Below are positions 8,366 to 15,329 of a stretch of 37,927 nucleotides of DNA, piece by piece. Made by a program: the position numbers and the translations under genes. The DNA comes from Hyphomonas beringensis (GTDB lineage Bacteria > Pseudomonadota > Alphaproteobacteria > Caulobacterales > Hyphomonadaceae): positions 1-37,927 of the forward strand of contig NZ_AWFF01000045.1 of assembly GCF_000682755.1 (NCBI RefSeq), written 5' to 3'. The notes below the pieces were generated by a model. The model did no database searches. It was not told the origin of the DNA and saw only the letters and a list, made by a program, of their open reading frames with translations. The stretch's first letter is position 1, and the number at the start of each line of letters is the position of its first letter.

Positions 8366-8922
8366 ATGAAATTCCTCCAGAATCCGCCGGGCTTTTGAGC
8401 GACGAGACACACACAGGCCTCATCACCTACCGCTTGCGGTTTGTGGCGCATGCCCTGCTCGCCCAGAACAAGGTCTCCGCGCTTGTAAGTGCCGTGCCCA
8501 TCAGAGAAACGCCCCTGGATGACAACGGTTGCCTCCAGATCGGCATGGCCATGCATGGGCGCGCTCTGGCCAGGTTCCAGCTTCATCAGCCGCGCGCCTG
8601 CTGTTCCGGTCGCAGCATAGCGCACGCCGGTCAGTCCGCGGCGCCAGCGCGGCCCCTTGTCTATCTGGTGGATCAGGTCTTCAGCGCCTGCGTGCGCCTT
8701 GTGCCGAGCTATTGGCGCACGAAGCGTAGATATATTGTGTGCCGCTCCATCGACCGAACCTTGCTCAAGCAGAGCTCCGCCAACCGCCGTCCACCAGGCG
8801 GCTGCTTCGGCCCCTTGCGAGCTCAGGGTCATATGCAGATCGCCCGCCAGTTCGAAGGCGGGGGAATGATTGCCTGCGACATGATCCAACATGAAGGCGG
8901 TATAAGTATCCGGACTGGTCAA
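8362..8922 (-). CDS. ChrR-like cupin protein with a degenerate anti-sigma zinc domain
   Basis: A 186-residue protein with the two-domain order of ChrR, the zinc anti-sigma factor of ECF sigma factor RpoE in singlet-oxygen response. The N-terminal helical part (FMLDHVAGNHSPAFELAGDLHMTLS) aligns with the ChrR anti-sigma domain. The C-terminal cupin (about residues 95-180) has PMHGHADLEATVVIQG and FSDGHGTYKRGDLV. In ChrR the first domain binds zinc with H-x3-C-x2-C; here the histidine (LHMTLSS) remains but both cysteines are replaced. No sigma factor gene is adjacent. The TTG start at 8922 is chosen because an AAGAGG lies upstream and the first internal ATG would cut the first helix. It is likely a cupin metal or small-molecule sensor that no longer needs zinc in domain one, or an enzyme. 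It is coupled to DUF6134 through an ATGA overlap. Confidence 0.75.
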   Translation of the reverse strand: MTSPDTYTAFMLDHVAGNHSPAFELAGDLHMTLSSQGAEAAAWWTAVGGALLEQGSVDGAAHNISTLRAPIARHKAHAGAEDLIHQIDKGPRWRRGLTGVRYAATGTAGARLMKLEPGQSAPMHGHADLEATVVIQGRFSDGHGTYKRGDLVLGEQGMRHKPQAVGDEACVCLVAQKPGGFWRNFI

Positions 8923-9015
8923 GACTAAGGGCCTCTTTGCGTGCGTAAACAGCTATCTTTGTTACGCAGCGCGGCCTGAACTGGATCACATCAACTACAT
9001 GCGTTCCTGTGGCGG

Positions 9016-9044
9016 TTGTACAATGCCCTCAGGCACTCTAGCTT
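9016..9044 (+). promoter_or_regulatory. Candidate promoter of the sulfur operon
   Basis: TTGTAC (9016-9021), a 17-base spacer and TAGCTT (9039-9044) lie 40 bases before the cysteine synthase ATG. The -10 box is poor, so this is a moderate match only. No clear CysB-type or SAM-riboswitch element is visible in the 160-base gap. Confidence 0.35.
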
Positions 9045-9083
9045 TTGCAGCAACAGAATGATCAGAATCGGACCGGAAAACAG

Positions 9084-10088
9084 ATGAAGTTTCATCGCTC
9101 AGTCATTGACCTCATCGGCAATACGCCACTGCTCAGGCTCAACAAGGTTTCAGAGGAAACCGGCTGCGAGATCCTCGGCAAGTGTGAGTTCCTCAATCCG
9201 GGCCAATCCGTGAAAGACCGCCCAGCGCTTGGCATCGTGCGGGATGCCGAAGCCGCTGGTGAGCTGAAGCCCGGCGGCACAATCGTCGAAGGCACCGCGG
9301 GCAATACCGGCATTGGCCTGGCTCTGGTCGGCGCAGCGCTCGGCTATCGCGTTGTGATCGTCATGCCGCGAACGCAAAGCCAGGAGAAGAAAGACGCGAT
9401 CCGCCTGCTCGGTGCCGAGCTGATCGAGGTGGACGCAGTGCCCTATGCCAATCCGAACAATTACCAGCACTTCTCCCGTCGCCTGGCTGAAGATATGGCG
9501 AAGTCTGAGCCGAATGGCGCGATCTGGGCCAATCAATTCGACAACACCTCCAACCGCAAATCTCACTATGAAACCACCGGCCAGGAAATCTGGACGCAGA
9601 CCGACGGCAAGCTGGATGCCTTCATCTGCGCCGTCGGCTCAGGTGGCACGCTGGGCGGCGTATCCATGGCCCTCAAGGAAAAGAGCAAGGCCGTTCAGAT
9701 CGGCATCGCGGATCCTGGTGGCGCGGCCCTTTATGAGTACTACAAGAATGGTGAGCTGAAATCCGAAGGCACCTCCATCACCGAAGGCATCGGCCAGGGC
9801 CGCATCACGGCAAATCTGGAAGGCATCGAAGTGGACCGCGCCTATCGTTGCAGCGATACTGAAGCCCTGAACATCCTGTTTGATCTGGTGGAGCATGAAG
9901 GCCTGTGCCTCGGCGGCTCCGCAGGGATAAATATTGCCGGCGCGGTACAGATGGCCAAAGACCTCGGCCCCGGCCATACCATCGTGACCGTGCTGTGCGA
10001 CTATGGGAACCGTTACCAGACCAAACTTTACAATCCGGACTTCCTGAAATCAAAAGACCTGCCCGTACCTGCCTGGATGGAGAAATAG
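9084..10088 (+). CDS. cysK: Cysteine synthase (O-acetylserine sulfhydrylase family)
   Basis: A 334-residue fold-type II PLP enzyme from the ATG giving MKFHRSVIDLIGNTPLLRL. The PLP lysine is in NPGQSVKDRPALG, the substrate loop is EGTAGNTGIGLA (usual CysK: TSGNTGIGLA), and the phosphate-binding glycine loop is GSGGTLGG. It makes cysteine from O-acetylserine and sulfide. It is first in an operon: three bases after its stop comes the sulfurtransferase, then metC and a transporter. A longer frame with TTG at 9045 has no better ribosome site. An S-sulfocysteine or cystathionine beta-synthase-like activity cannot be excluded from sequence alone. Confidence 0.88.
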   Translation: MKFHRSVIDLIGNTPLLRLNKVSEETGCEILGKCEFLNPGQSVKDRPALGIVRDAEAAGELKPGGTIVEGTAGNTGIGLALVGAALGYRVVIVMPRTQSQEKKDAIRLLGAELIEVDAVPYANPNNYQHFSRRLAEDMAKSEPNGAIWANQFDNTSNRKSHYETTGQEIWTQTDGKLDAFICAVGSGGTLGGVSMALKEKSKAVQIGIADPGGAALYEYYKNGELKSEGTSITEGIGQGRITANLEGIEVDRAYRCSDTEALNILFDLVEHEGLCLGGSAGINIAGAVQMAKDLGPGHTIVTVLCDYGNRYQTKLYNPDFLKSKDLPVPAWMEK

Positions 10089-10091
10089 ACT

Positions 10092-10937
10092 ATGGAATCC
10101 GGTGACCCCCTCGTCTCGGCTGAATGGCTGAAGGAAAACATTTCGGCCCCGGATGTCCGCGTTGTGGATGCCACATGGATGCCGCCCTTCATGAACCCGG
10201 AGAAAACCGGACGTCAGATGTGGTCGGACTGCCATATTCCGGGCGCTGTGCATTTCGATATTGATGCCATCAAGGCTGGCGGCACGGACCTGCCCCATAT
10301 GCTTCCGGACCCGGTCATGTTCTCCTCGCGGGTGCGCAAGCTGGGCATTGGGGATGGCAATCGCGTCATCGTTTATGACCAATTCAAATTCTTCGGCGCT
10401 GCGCGGCTCTGGTGGATGCTGCGCGTCATGGGCCATCAGGATGTGAAAGTCCTGGATGGCGGCCTGCAGGCCTGGATCCATGCGGAGGGAGAAACCGAAG
10501 ACCTTCCCCCCGTCCCCATGGAACGCCACTTCACGGCGCGGGTCCGCTCGGATCTGATCAAGGACGTCAACCAGATGATGGTGGCCTCTGAAGGCAACAC
10601 GCACACGATCATTGACGCTCGCTCCAGAGAGCGCTTTACGGGCGATGCACCGGAGCCGCGCGAGGGCCTGCCTTCGGGACATATCCCCGGCAGCATCTCT
10701 GTCCCCTCCAGCGTGCTGAGCGATGAAAGCGGAAAGATGAAAACAGCCGACAAATTGAAGCCCTTGTTCCCGGACTCCAGCGCACCTGTCATTACAACGT
10801 GCGGGTCTGGCGTGTCTGCCGCCGTGACCGCCCTGGCGCTCGCCCGCCTCGGCAATTGGGATGTGGCCGTCTATGATGGTTCGTGGACAGAATGGGCCTC
10901 AGATTCAAGCCGCCCGATTGCGACGGGCGAAGCATGA
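10092..10937 (+). CDS. sseA: 3-mercaptopyruvate/thiosulfate sulfurtransferase (two-domain rhodanese)
   Basis: A 281-residue tandem rhodanese. The N-terminal non-catalytic domain (about 8-140) contains WMPPFMNPEKTG and HIPGAVHFDIDA. The C-terminal domain (about 155-275) has DARSRERFTG, EGLPSGHIPGS and the active-site loop CGSGVSA. CGSG[TV]-type loops are characteristic of mercaptopyruvate sulfurtransferases, whereas classical rhodaneses have CRxGx. It transfers sulfane sulfur from 3-mercaptopyruvate, a cysteine breakdown product, to thiol acceptors or cyanide. It starts three bases after cysK and its stop overlaps the start of metC (ATGA). Confidence 0.9.
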   Translation: MESGDPLVSAEWLKENISAPDVRVVDATWMPPFMNPEKTGRQMWSDCHIPGAVHFDIDAIKAGGTDLPHMLPDPVMFSSRVRKLGIGDGNRVIVYDQFKFFGAARLWWMLRVMGHQDVKVLDGGLQAWIHAEGETEDLPPVPMERHFTARVRSDLIKDVNQMMVASEGNTHTIIDARSRERFTGDAPEPREGLPSGHIPGSISVPSSVLSDESGKMKTADKLKPLFPDSSAPVITTCGSGVSAAVTALALARLGNWDVAVYDGSWTEWASDSSRPIATGEA

Positions 10938-12091
10938 GCAAACACTTAGAGACTCGCATCATCCACACCCGTAAAGACAGACTGCCTAGCAAGACAGTCA
11001 ATCCCCCGGTGGAGCGCGCATCAACCCTGCTGTTTGACACGGCAGACCGTCTCTATGGTGCACAGCCCGGCTATGGACGGATGGGCCTGACGGTCCACCG
11101 CGAACTGGAAGCAGCCCTGTGCGAGCTGGAAAATGCCCAGCAAGTGCGGCTCACCTCCAATGGCCTTCAGGCCTGCGCGCTGGCCATCGCCAGCCAGGTA
11201 AAAGCCGGCGATCATATTCTATACTCAGACTCTACCTATGGCCCGACATCGCGTTTCTGCGACAGGCGGCTTGCGCGTATGGGCATTGAGTCCACGCGCT
11301 TTGATCCGCGCATTGGCGCAGGCATCGAAGACCTGATCCGCCCGAACACGACATTGATCTATCTTGAGGCTCCAGGCTCTCTCACATTCGAAATCAGCGA
11401 TACGCCCGCCATTGTCGAGGTCGCAAAGAAACACGACATCCGAACAGCTATGGACAATACCTGGGGCGCGGGCCTCTACCACAAGCCGCTGGATCTCGGC
11501 GTCGATATATCCGTTCAGGCGCTAACAAAGTACGTAGCCGGACATTCCGATGCCTTTGCAGGCGCCGTGATGACCCGCGACAAGCGCATCGCGCAGGAAG
11601 TGGTCGACACATCCGAGGATTGGGGCATTAGCCTCTCCGCCGATGATGCCTACACGGCCCTGCGCGGCCTGCGCTCTCTGGCGACACGCCTAAAGGCACA
11701 TGAGGCCGCCGGTCTGGAGGTGGCAAACTGGCTGACCCACCGGCCGGAAGTGGCGCAAGTGGTCCACCCGGCCCTGCCGACACACCCTGACCATGCGATC
11801 TGGAAGCGGGACTTTACAGGCTCCTGCGGGCTCTTCTCCTTCATCCTGGAAGACGCGCCCCCCGAAGCCGTCGACAAGTTCATTGCTGCCCTCAGCCTGT
11901 TCAGCATGGGCTTTTCCTGGGGTGGCTTCGAAAGCCTGATCATTCCGTGCGACCAACAGCTGACCCGTATGGAGGATAGTTGGACGCAGACCCGCGCTGG
12001 CCCCCTTATGAGGATTCATATTGGCCTCGAAGCCGTGCCTGATCTGATTGCAGACCTGGAAGCTGGCTTCGCCGCCATGGCGGACGCCTAG
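10934..12091 (+). CDS. metC: Cystathionine beta-lyase
   Basis: A 385-residue Cys/Met-metabolism PLP enzyme (fold type I) starting at the ATG of the ATGA overlap with sseA; a longer frame upstream lies inside sseA. The PLP lysine is in QALTKYVAGHSD, the MetC-specific context. Other family features are TLLFDTADRL, the YGRMGLTVHRELE segment, the DNTWGAGLYHKPLDLG aspartate and the FSWGGFESLI near the C-terminus. It cleaves cystathionine to homocysteine, pyruvate and ammonia, and can also desulfurate cysteine. The next gene begins directly after its stop codon. Confidence 0.92.
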   Translation: MSKHLETRIIHTRKDRLPSKTVNPPVERASTLLFDTADRLYGAQPGYGRMGLTVHRELEAALCELENAQQVRLTSNGLQACALAIASQVKAGDHILYSDSTYGPTSRFCDRRLARMGIESTRFDPRIGAGIEDLIRPNTTLIYLEAPGSLTFEISDTPAIVEVAKKHDIRTAMDNTWGAGLYHKPLDLGVDISVQALTKYVAGHSDAFAGAVMTRDKRIAQEVVDTSEDWGISLSADDAYTALRGLRSLATRLKAHEAAGLEVANWLTHRPEVAQVVHPALPTHPDHAIWKRDFTGSCGLFSFILEDAPPEAVDKFIAALSLFSMGFSWGGFESLIIPCDQQLTRMEDSWTQTRAGPLMRIHIGLEAVPDLIADLEAGFAAMADA

Positions 12092-13534
12092 ATGGAGCTG
12101 ACACCTCGTCGCATCGGACTGGTTCTCGGCCCTGCGTTGGCAGCGATCATGTGGCTTGTGGGGGCTCCGGCGGGCCTGAATGATGCGGCCTGGGGCACGG
12201 CCTGCCTGATGGCATTGATGGCCGTCTGGTGGGCCACCGAAGCCATCCCCATTCCGGCCACATCCCTGTTGCCTCTTATCGTGCTGCCCCTGATTGGGGC
12301 AGGCAGGCCGAAAGTCGTCGGCGCAGATTATGCCAGCCATATCGTCTTGCTTCTGCTCGGCGGCTTCATCATCGCAATGGGAATTGAGCGCTGGAACCTG
12401 CACAAGCGGATCGCCCTGAATGTAGTCAGCCGTGTCGGCGCGCATCCCTATGCGCTGATCTTCGGCTTCATGCTGGCGACAGCGCTGCTGTCGATGTGGA
12501 TCTCGAACACCGCGTCCACGCTGATGATGGTGCCCATCGCGCTGTCCGCCGCAACAGTTCTCGGCACAGCGTCGAAGAAGTTCAGTGTCGCGCTTCTGCT
12601 GGGCATTTGCTACGCGGCCTCGATTGGCGGCGTTGCGACACCGATCGGCACCCCCACGAACCTGATCGCTATTAATTGGTTGCAGACCGAACTCGGCGCC
12701 AATATCGGCTTTCCGCAATGGATGGCCTTTGGCATCCCAACGGTCGCCCTGCTCCTGCCCTGCGCCTGGTGGTTCGTCACACGTGGTGTCCCTCACCTCG
12801 AAAAGGGTGACGAGATCATCGAAAATGTGCGCCAACAATGCCGCGAAATGGGGAAGATCACGCCGCAGGAATCCCGCGCGGCGATTGTCTTTGGCATCAC
12901 TGCCACTCTATGGGTGCTGCGCCTGCCCATTGAGATTGCTCTCAATGCGATGGACATCACCCTGCTGGACGGGTTTGGCGGCGCAGAGATCGACATGATG
13001 ATCGCCATGTTCGGCGCCGTACTCATGTTCCTCGTGCCAGCCGGGGGCGGCGAAGGCCGCGCCATTCTGAACTGGGAAGAGGCCGAGCGACTGCCTTGGG
13101 GCGTGCTGGTACTGTTCGGCGGCGGTATCGCACTTGGCAATGCGGTCTCCCGCACAGGTCTTTCGGCCTGGATCGGGGAAAATCTTGAAGTGCTGAACAG
13201 TCTTCCGCCGCTGCTCTTCATCGTAAGCGTCGTTGCGCTGGTGATCTTCCTGACCGAGTTGACGTCCAATGTCGCGACCATGACCACGCTGGCGCCAATC
13301 CTCGGCGCGTTGGGCATCGCTGTGGGCGTGGCCCCGGCCACCTTGCTCGCCCCGGCTGCCGTGGCGGCCTCGTGCGCTTTCATGCTGCCAGTTGCAACGG
13401 CGCCAAACGCCATTGTCTACGCAACGAACGAAGTGCCCATGCAGCAGATGATCCGCCGCGGGCTCTACATCAATCTGTCGGGAATTGCGATCATCGCCTT
13501 GGTTGGCTACTGGGTCGCCCCGCTGGTGCTCTGA
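12092..13534 (+). CDS. DASS/SLC13-family sodium-coupled anion transporter
   Basis: A 480-residue membrane protein with about a dozen hydrophobic segments and the two repeated hairpin-loop motifs of the divalent anion:Na+ symporters. The first is SNTAST in MWISNTAST. The second is SNVAT in ELTSNVATMTTLAP, where the usual third-position threonine is replaced by valine. A TPIGTPTNLIAI sodium/substrate loop is also present. The family moves dicarboxylates, citrate or sulfate with sodium. The ATG follows the metC stop with no gap. The operon context suggests a sulfur-containing anion as substrate, which is inference; a dicarboxylate is equally possible on sequence. Confidence 0.85.
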   Translation: MELTPRRIGLVLGPALAAIMWLVGAPAGLNDAAWGTACLMALMAVWWATEAIPIPATSLLPLIVLPLIGAGRPKVVGADYASHIVLLLLGGFIIAMGIERWNLHKRIALNVVSRVGAHPYALIFGFMLATALLSMWISNTASTLMMVPIALSAATVLGTASKKFSVALLLGICYAASIGGVATPIGTPTNLIAINWLQTELGANIGFPQWMAFGIPTVALLLPCAWWFVTRGVPHLEKGDEIIENVRQQCREMGKITPQESRAAIVFGITATLWVLRLPIEIALNAMDITLLDGFGGAEIDMMIAMFGAVLMFLVPAGGGEGRAILNWEEAERLPWGVLVLFGGGIALGNAVSRTGLSAWIGENLEVLNSLPPLLFIVSVVALVIFLTELTSNVATMTTLAPILGALGIAVGVAPATLLAPAAVAASCAFMLPVATAPNAIVYATNEVPMQQMIRRGLYINLSGIAIIALVGYWVAPLVL

Positions 13535-13550
13535 GGACGTTAGGCCTCCA

Positions 13551-13582
13551 GGGAAGTTCTGCGCCACAACGCGAAACTTCCC
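13551..13582. terminator. Hairpin after the sulfur operon
   Basis: GGGAAGTT (13551-13558) pairs with AACTTCCC (13575-13582); a second GCG/CGC pairing lies inside the loop. It begins 16 bases after the transporter stop. There is no T-tract, so it may be a terminator of the Rho-independent type only in part. Confidence 0.5.
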
Positions 13583-13622
13583 CAGAAATACCCCGTGTGG
13601 TCCCCCGACCCAGACGTTGGAT

Positions 13623-13640
13623 GTCCCTTATATAAGGGAC
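13623..13640. promoter_or_regulatory. Perfect 18-bp palindrome
   Basis: GTCCCTTATATAAGGGAC reads identically on both strands. It lies between the convergent ends of the transporter and the CurA-like gene, 30 bases from the latter's stop. It could be a protein-binding site or a cruciform/stem element; neither neighbour has its promoter here. Confidence 0.55.
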
Positions 13641-13670
13641 AAACTGAACGCTGGCTGAACCTATGTTATC

Positions 13671-14696
13671 TCAGCTGGCAGGCGGCTCGCTAACCTCAAC
13701 GATCAGCTTGCCCAGGTTTTTGCCCTCGAACAGACGGGAAAGACTGGCTGGAGCGTTCTCCAGACCCTTCACGATGTCTGTCTCGAATTTGAGCTTACCC
13801 TCCATCAGCCAGCCGGCCATTTGCTGCATGCCTTCCGGGAAGCGCGGGAAATAATCGATCACGATGAAGCCCTTCACCAGCGTGCGCCGCATCAGCAGGT
13901 TTGAGAAATTGTACGGGCCGGGCACAGGCTCGGTCGCGTTGTACGTGCTGATCAGGCCGCACAGCGGCATGCGGGAAAAGTCATTCAGCCGCGCAATCAC
14001 CTGATCCATGATCTTGCCGCCGACATTCTCGAAGTTCACATCGATGCCATCCGGGCAATGCTTGTCGAGCGCCGCGCCGACATCCTCTGACTTGTAATTG
14101 ATCGCGGCATCGAAGCCTGCCGTCTCGGTCAGCCATTTGCACTTCTCGTCACTGCCTGCGATGCCAACGACCCGGCAGCCCTGGATCTTCGCGATCTGGC
14201 CGACCATCGAACCCACAGCCCCAGCCGCGGCAGAGACGACAACTGTCTCTCCGGCCTTGGGCTTCCCGATGTCCATCAGGCCGAAATAGGCCGTCATGCC
14301 CGTCGCCCCGAGGGGGCCCATGAAGGCAGTCAGCGGAACGCCCGGCAGCTTCGGCATGGCCGTCAGCGTCTGCCCCGGATGCGTGGAATAGAGAGACCAG
14401 GAGCCGAGGCCTGTATTCACAATGTCGCCGGCTGAGAGCCCGTCAAACTTGCTCTCCGTCACGACAGCCAGACCGCCGCCGCGCATCGGGTCGCCAATGC
14501 CGACCGGCGGCAGGTAGGCGTCCACGTCACTCATCCAGATGCGATTGGTCGGGTCGAGCGACAGATAGATCAGGCGCGTGCGCACCTCGCCGTCTTTCAA
14601 GGGCTCCAGCGGGCTCTCGACCAGTTCGAGATCGCCTTCCTTCACCTCGCCCTCGGGCCGCTTGCGCAAAATCCAGGTCTTGTTCATCTCGGTCAT
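13671..14696 (-). CDS. CurA-like NADP-dependent oxidoreductase (zinc-free MDR family)
   Basis: A 341-residue medium-chain reductase without the zinc-binding cysteines, of the leukotriene B4 12-hydroxydehydrogenase / curcumin reductase type. It shows YLSLDPTNRIWM near the N-terminus, GATGMTAYFGLMDIG, the Rossmann loop AAAGAVGS, and FENVGGKIMDQV. The family reduces alpha,beta double bonds of enones and enals with NADPH, often as detoxification. The start ATG has an AGGAT site 5-10 bases upstream. It is followed 46 bases upstream by an unrelated small membrane protein on the same strand. Confidence 0.88.
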   Translation of the reverse strand: MTEMNKTWILRKRPEGEVKEGDLELVESPLEPLKDGEVRTRLIYLSLDPTNRIWMSDVDAYLPPVGIGDPMRGGGLAVVTESKFDGLSAGDIVNTGLGSWSLYSTHPGQTLTAMPKLPGVPLTAFMGPLGATGMTAYFGLMDIGKPKAGETVVVSAAAGAVGSMVGQIAKIQGCRVVGIAGSDEKCKWLTETAGFDAAINYKSEDVGAALDKHCPDGIDVNFENVGGKIMDQVIARLNDFSRMPLCGLISTYNATEPVPGPYNFSNLLMRRTLVKGFIVIDYFPRFPEGMQQMAGWLMEGKLKFETDIVKGLENAPASLSRLFEGKNLGKLIVEVSEPPAS

Positions 14697-14742
14697 ACTT
14701 TATCCTCCCTGTGTCTGTCAGAGAGGCTAGGCCGAAACCGCC

Positions 14743-15171
14743 TCAGCGCAAGATGCCCCGCCGCGTCAGCCAGAGAGAGTAGGCGAACAGAAAGATCGCG
14801 ATCAGAATGACCGCAGCCGTAAAGACCGGGTTGCTGGTCCCTTCGGGCGCGTCTGTCAGAGTCAGGCTATAGGCCATTGAGATAAGGGTACAGGCCAGGG
14901 ACACGGCAAACGCCCAGAAAGCCAGCTTGCTGCGTGTCAGCAACAGGATGGAGCCGATAAAGGCGCCCCAGGTTGCAAACCCCCAGATGATGTACTGCCA
15001 CATCGGGAACGTATAGAAGAAGTCCAGCTGCTCAGCCGTGAAGTTCTTCATGTACGGCTCCCAGTGCGTCACGGTGGCGGCGAAATCAAACGCGCCACCT
15101 GCATTCCACAGTACAGCCAGAATGCCCACGACCCACAAATGCCATGGAGTTTTTGTCTTTATATCAGTCAT
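14743..15171 (-). CDS. Small four-helix membrane protein of unknown function
   Basis: A 142-residue protein with four predicted membrane helices, about residues 10-32, 53-80, 84-105 and 112-135. The start PWHLWVVGILAVLWNAGGAFDF and the MWQYIIWGFATWGAF segment are typical of a family found widely in alphaproteobacteria, often mislabelled as sugar transporters; its role is not known to me. It lies upstream of the CurA-like gene on the same strand with a 46-base gap, so the two could be co-transcribed. Confidence 0.7.
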   Translation of the reverse strand: MTDIKTKTPWHLWVVGILAVLWNAGGAFDFAATVTHWEPYMKNFTAEQLDFFYTFPMWQYIIWGFATWGAFIGSILLLTRSKLAFWAFAVSLACTLISMAYSLTLTDAPEGTSNPVFTAAVILIAIFLFAYSLWLTRRGILR

Positions 15172-15329
15172 GCGTCCCTCCCACAGGATGTGCTCAATCT
15201 ACCCTGTAAGCGGGTCATGAACAATCTTGTGCAGGGCTTTTGCACGACTGGCTGAGGTCCAGGGCTTCGGGTGGGTGACGCCGCGCGCAACAGCGGCTAC
15301 ACCTTCCAGCAACAGAGGATTCTTGACCC

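Noticed and set aside
8923..9083. A SAM-type or other riboswitch before the sulfur operon
   Set aside because: No conserved core or pseudoknot pattern could be made out in the 160 bases; only a moderate promoter match.
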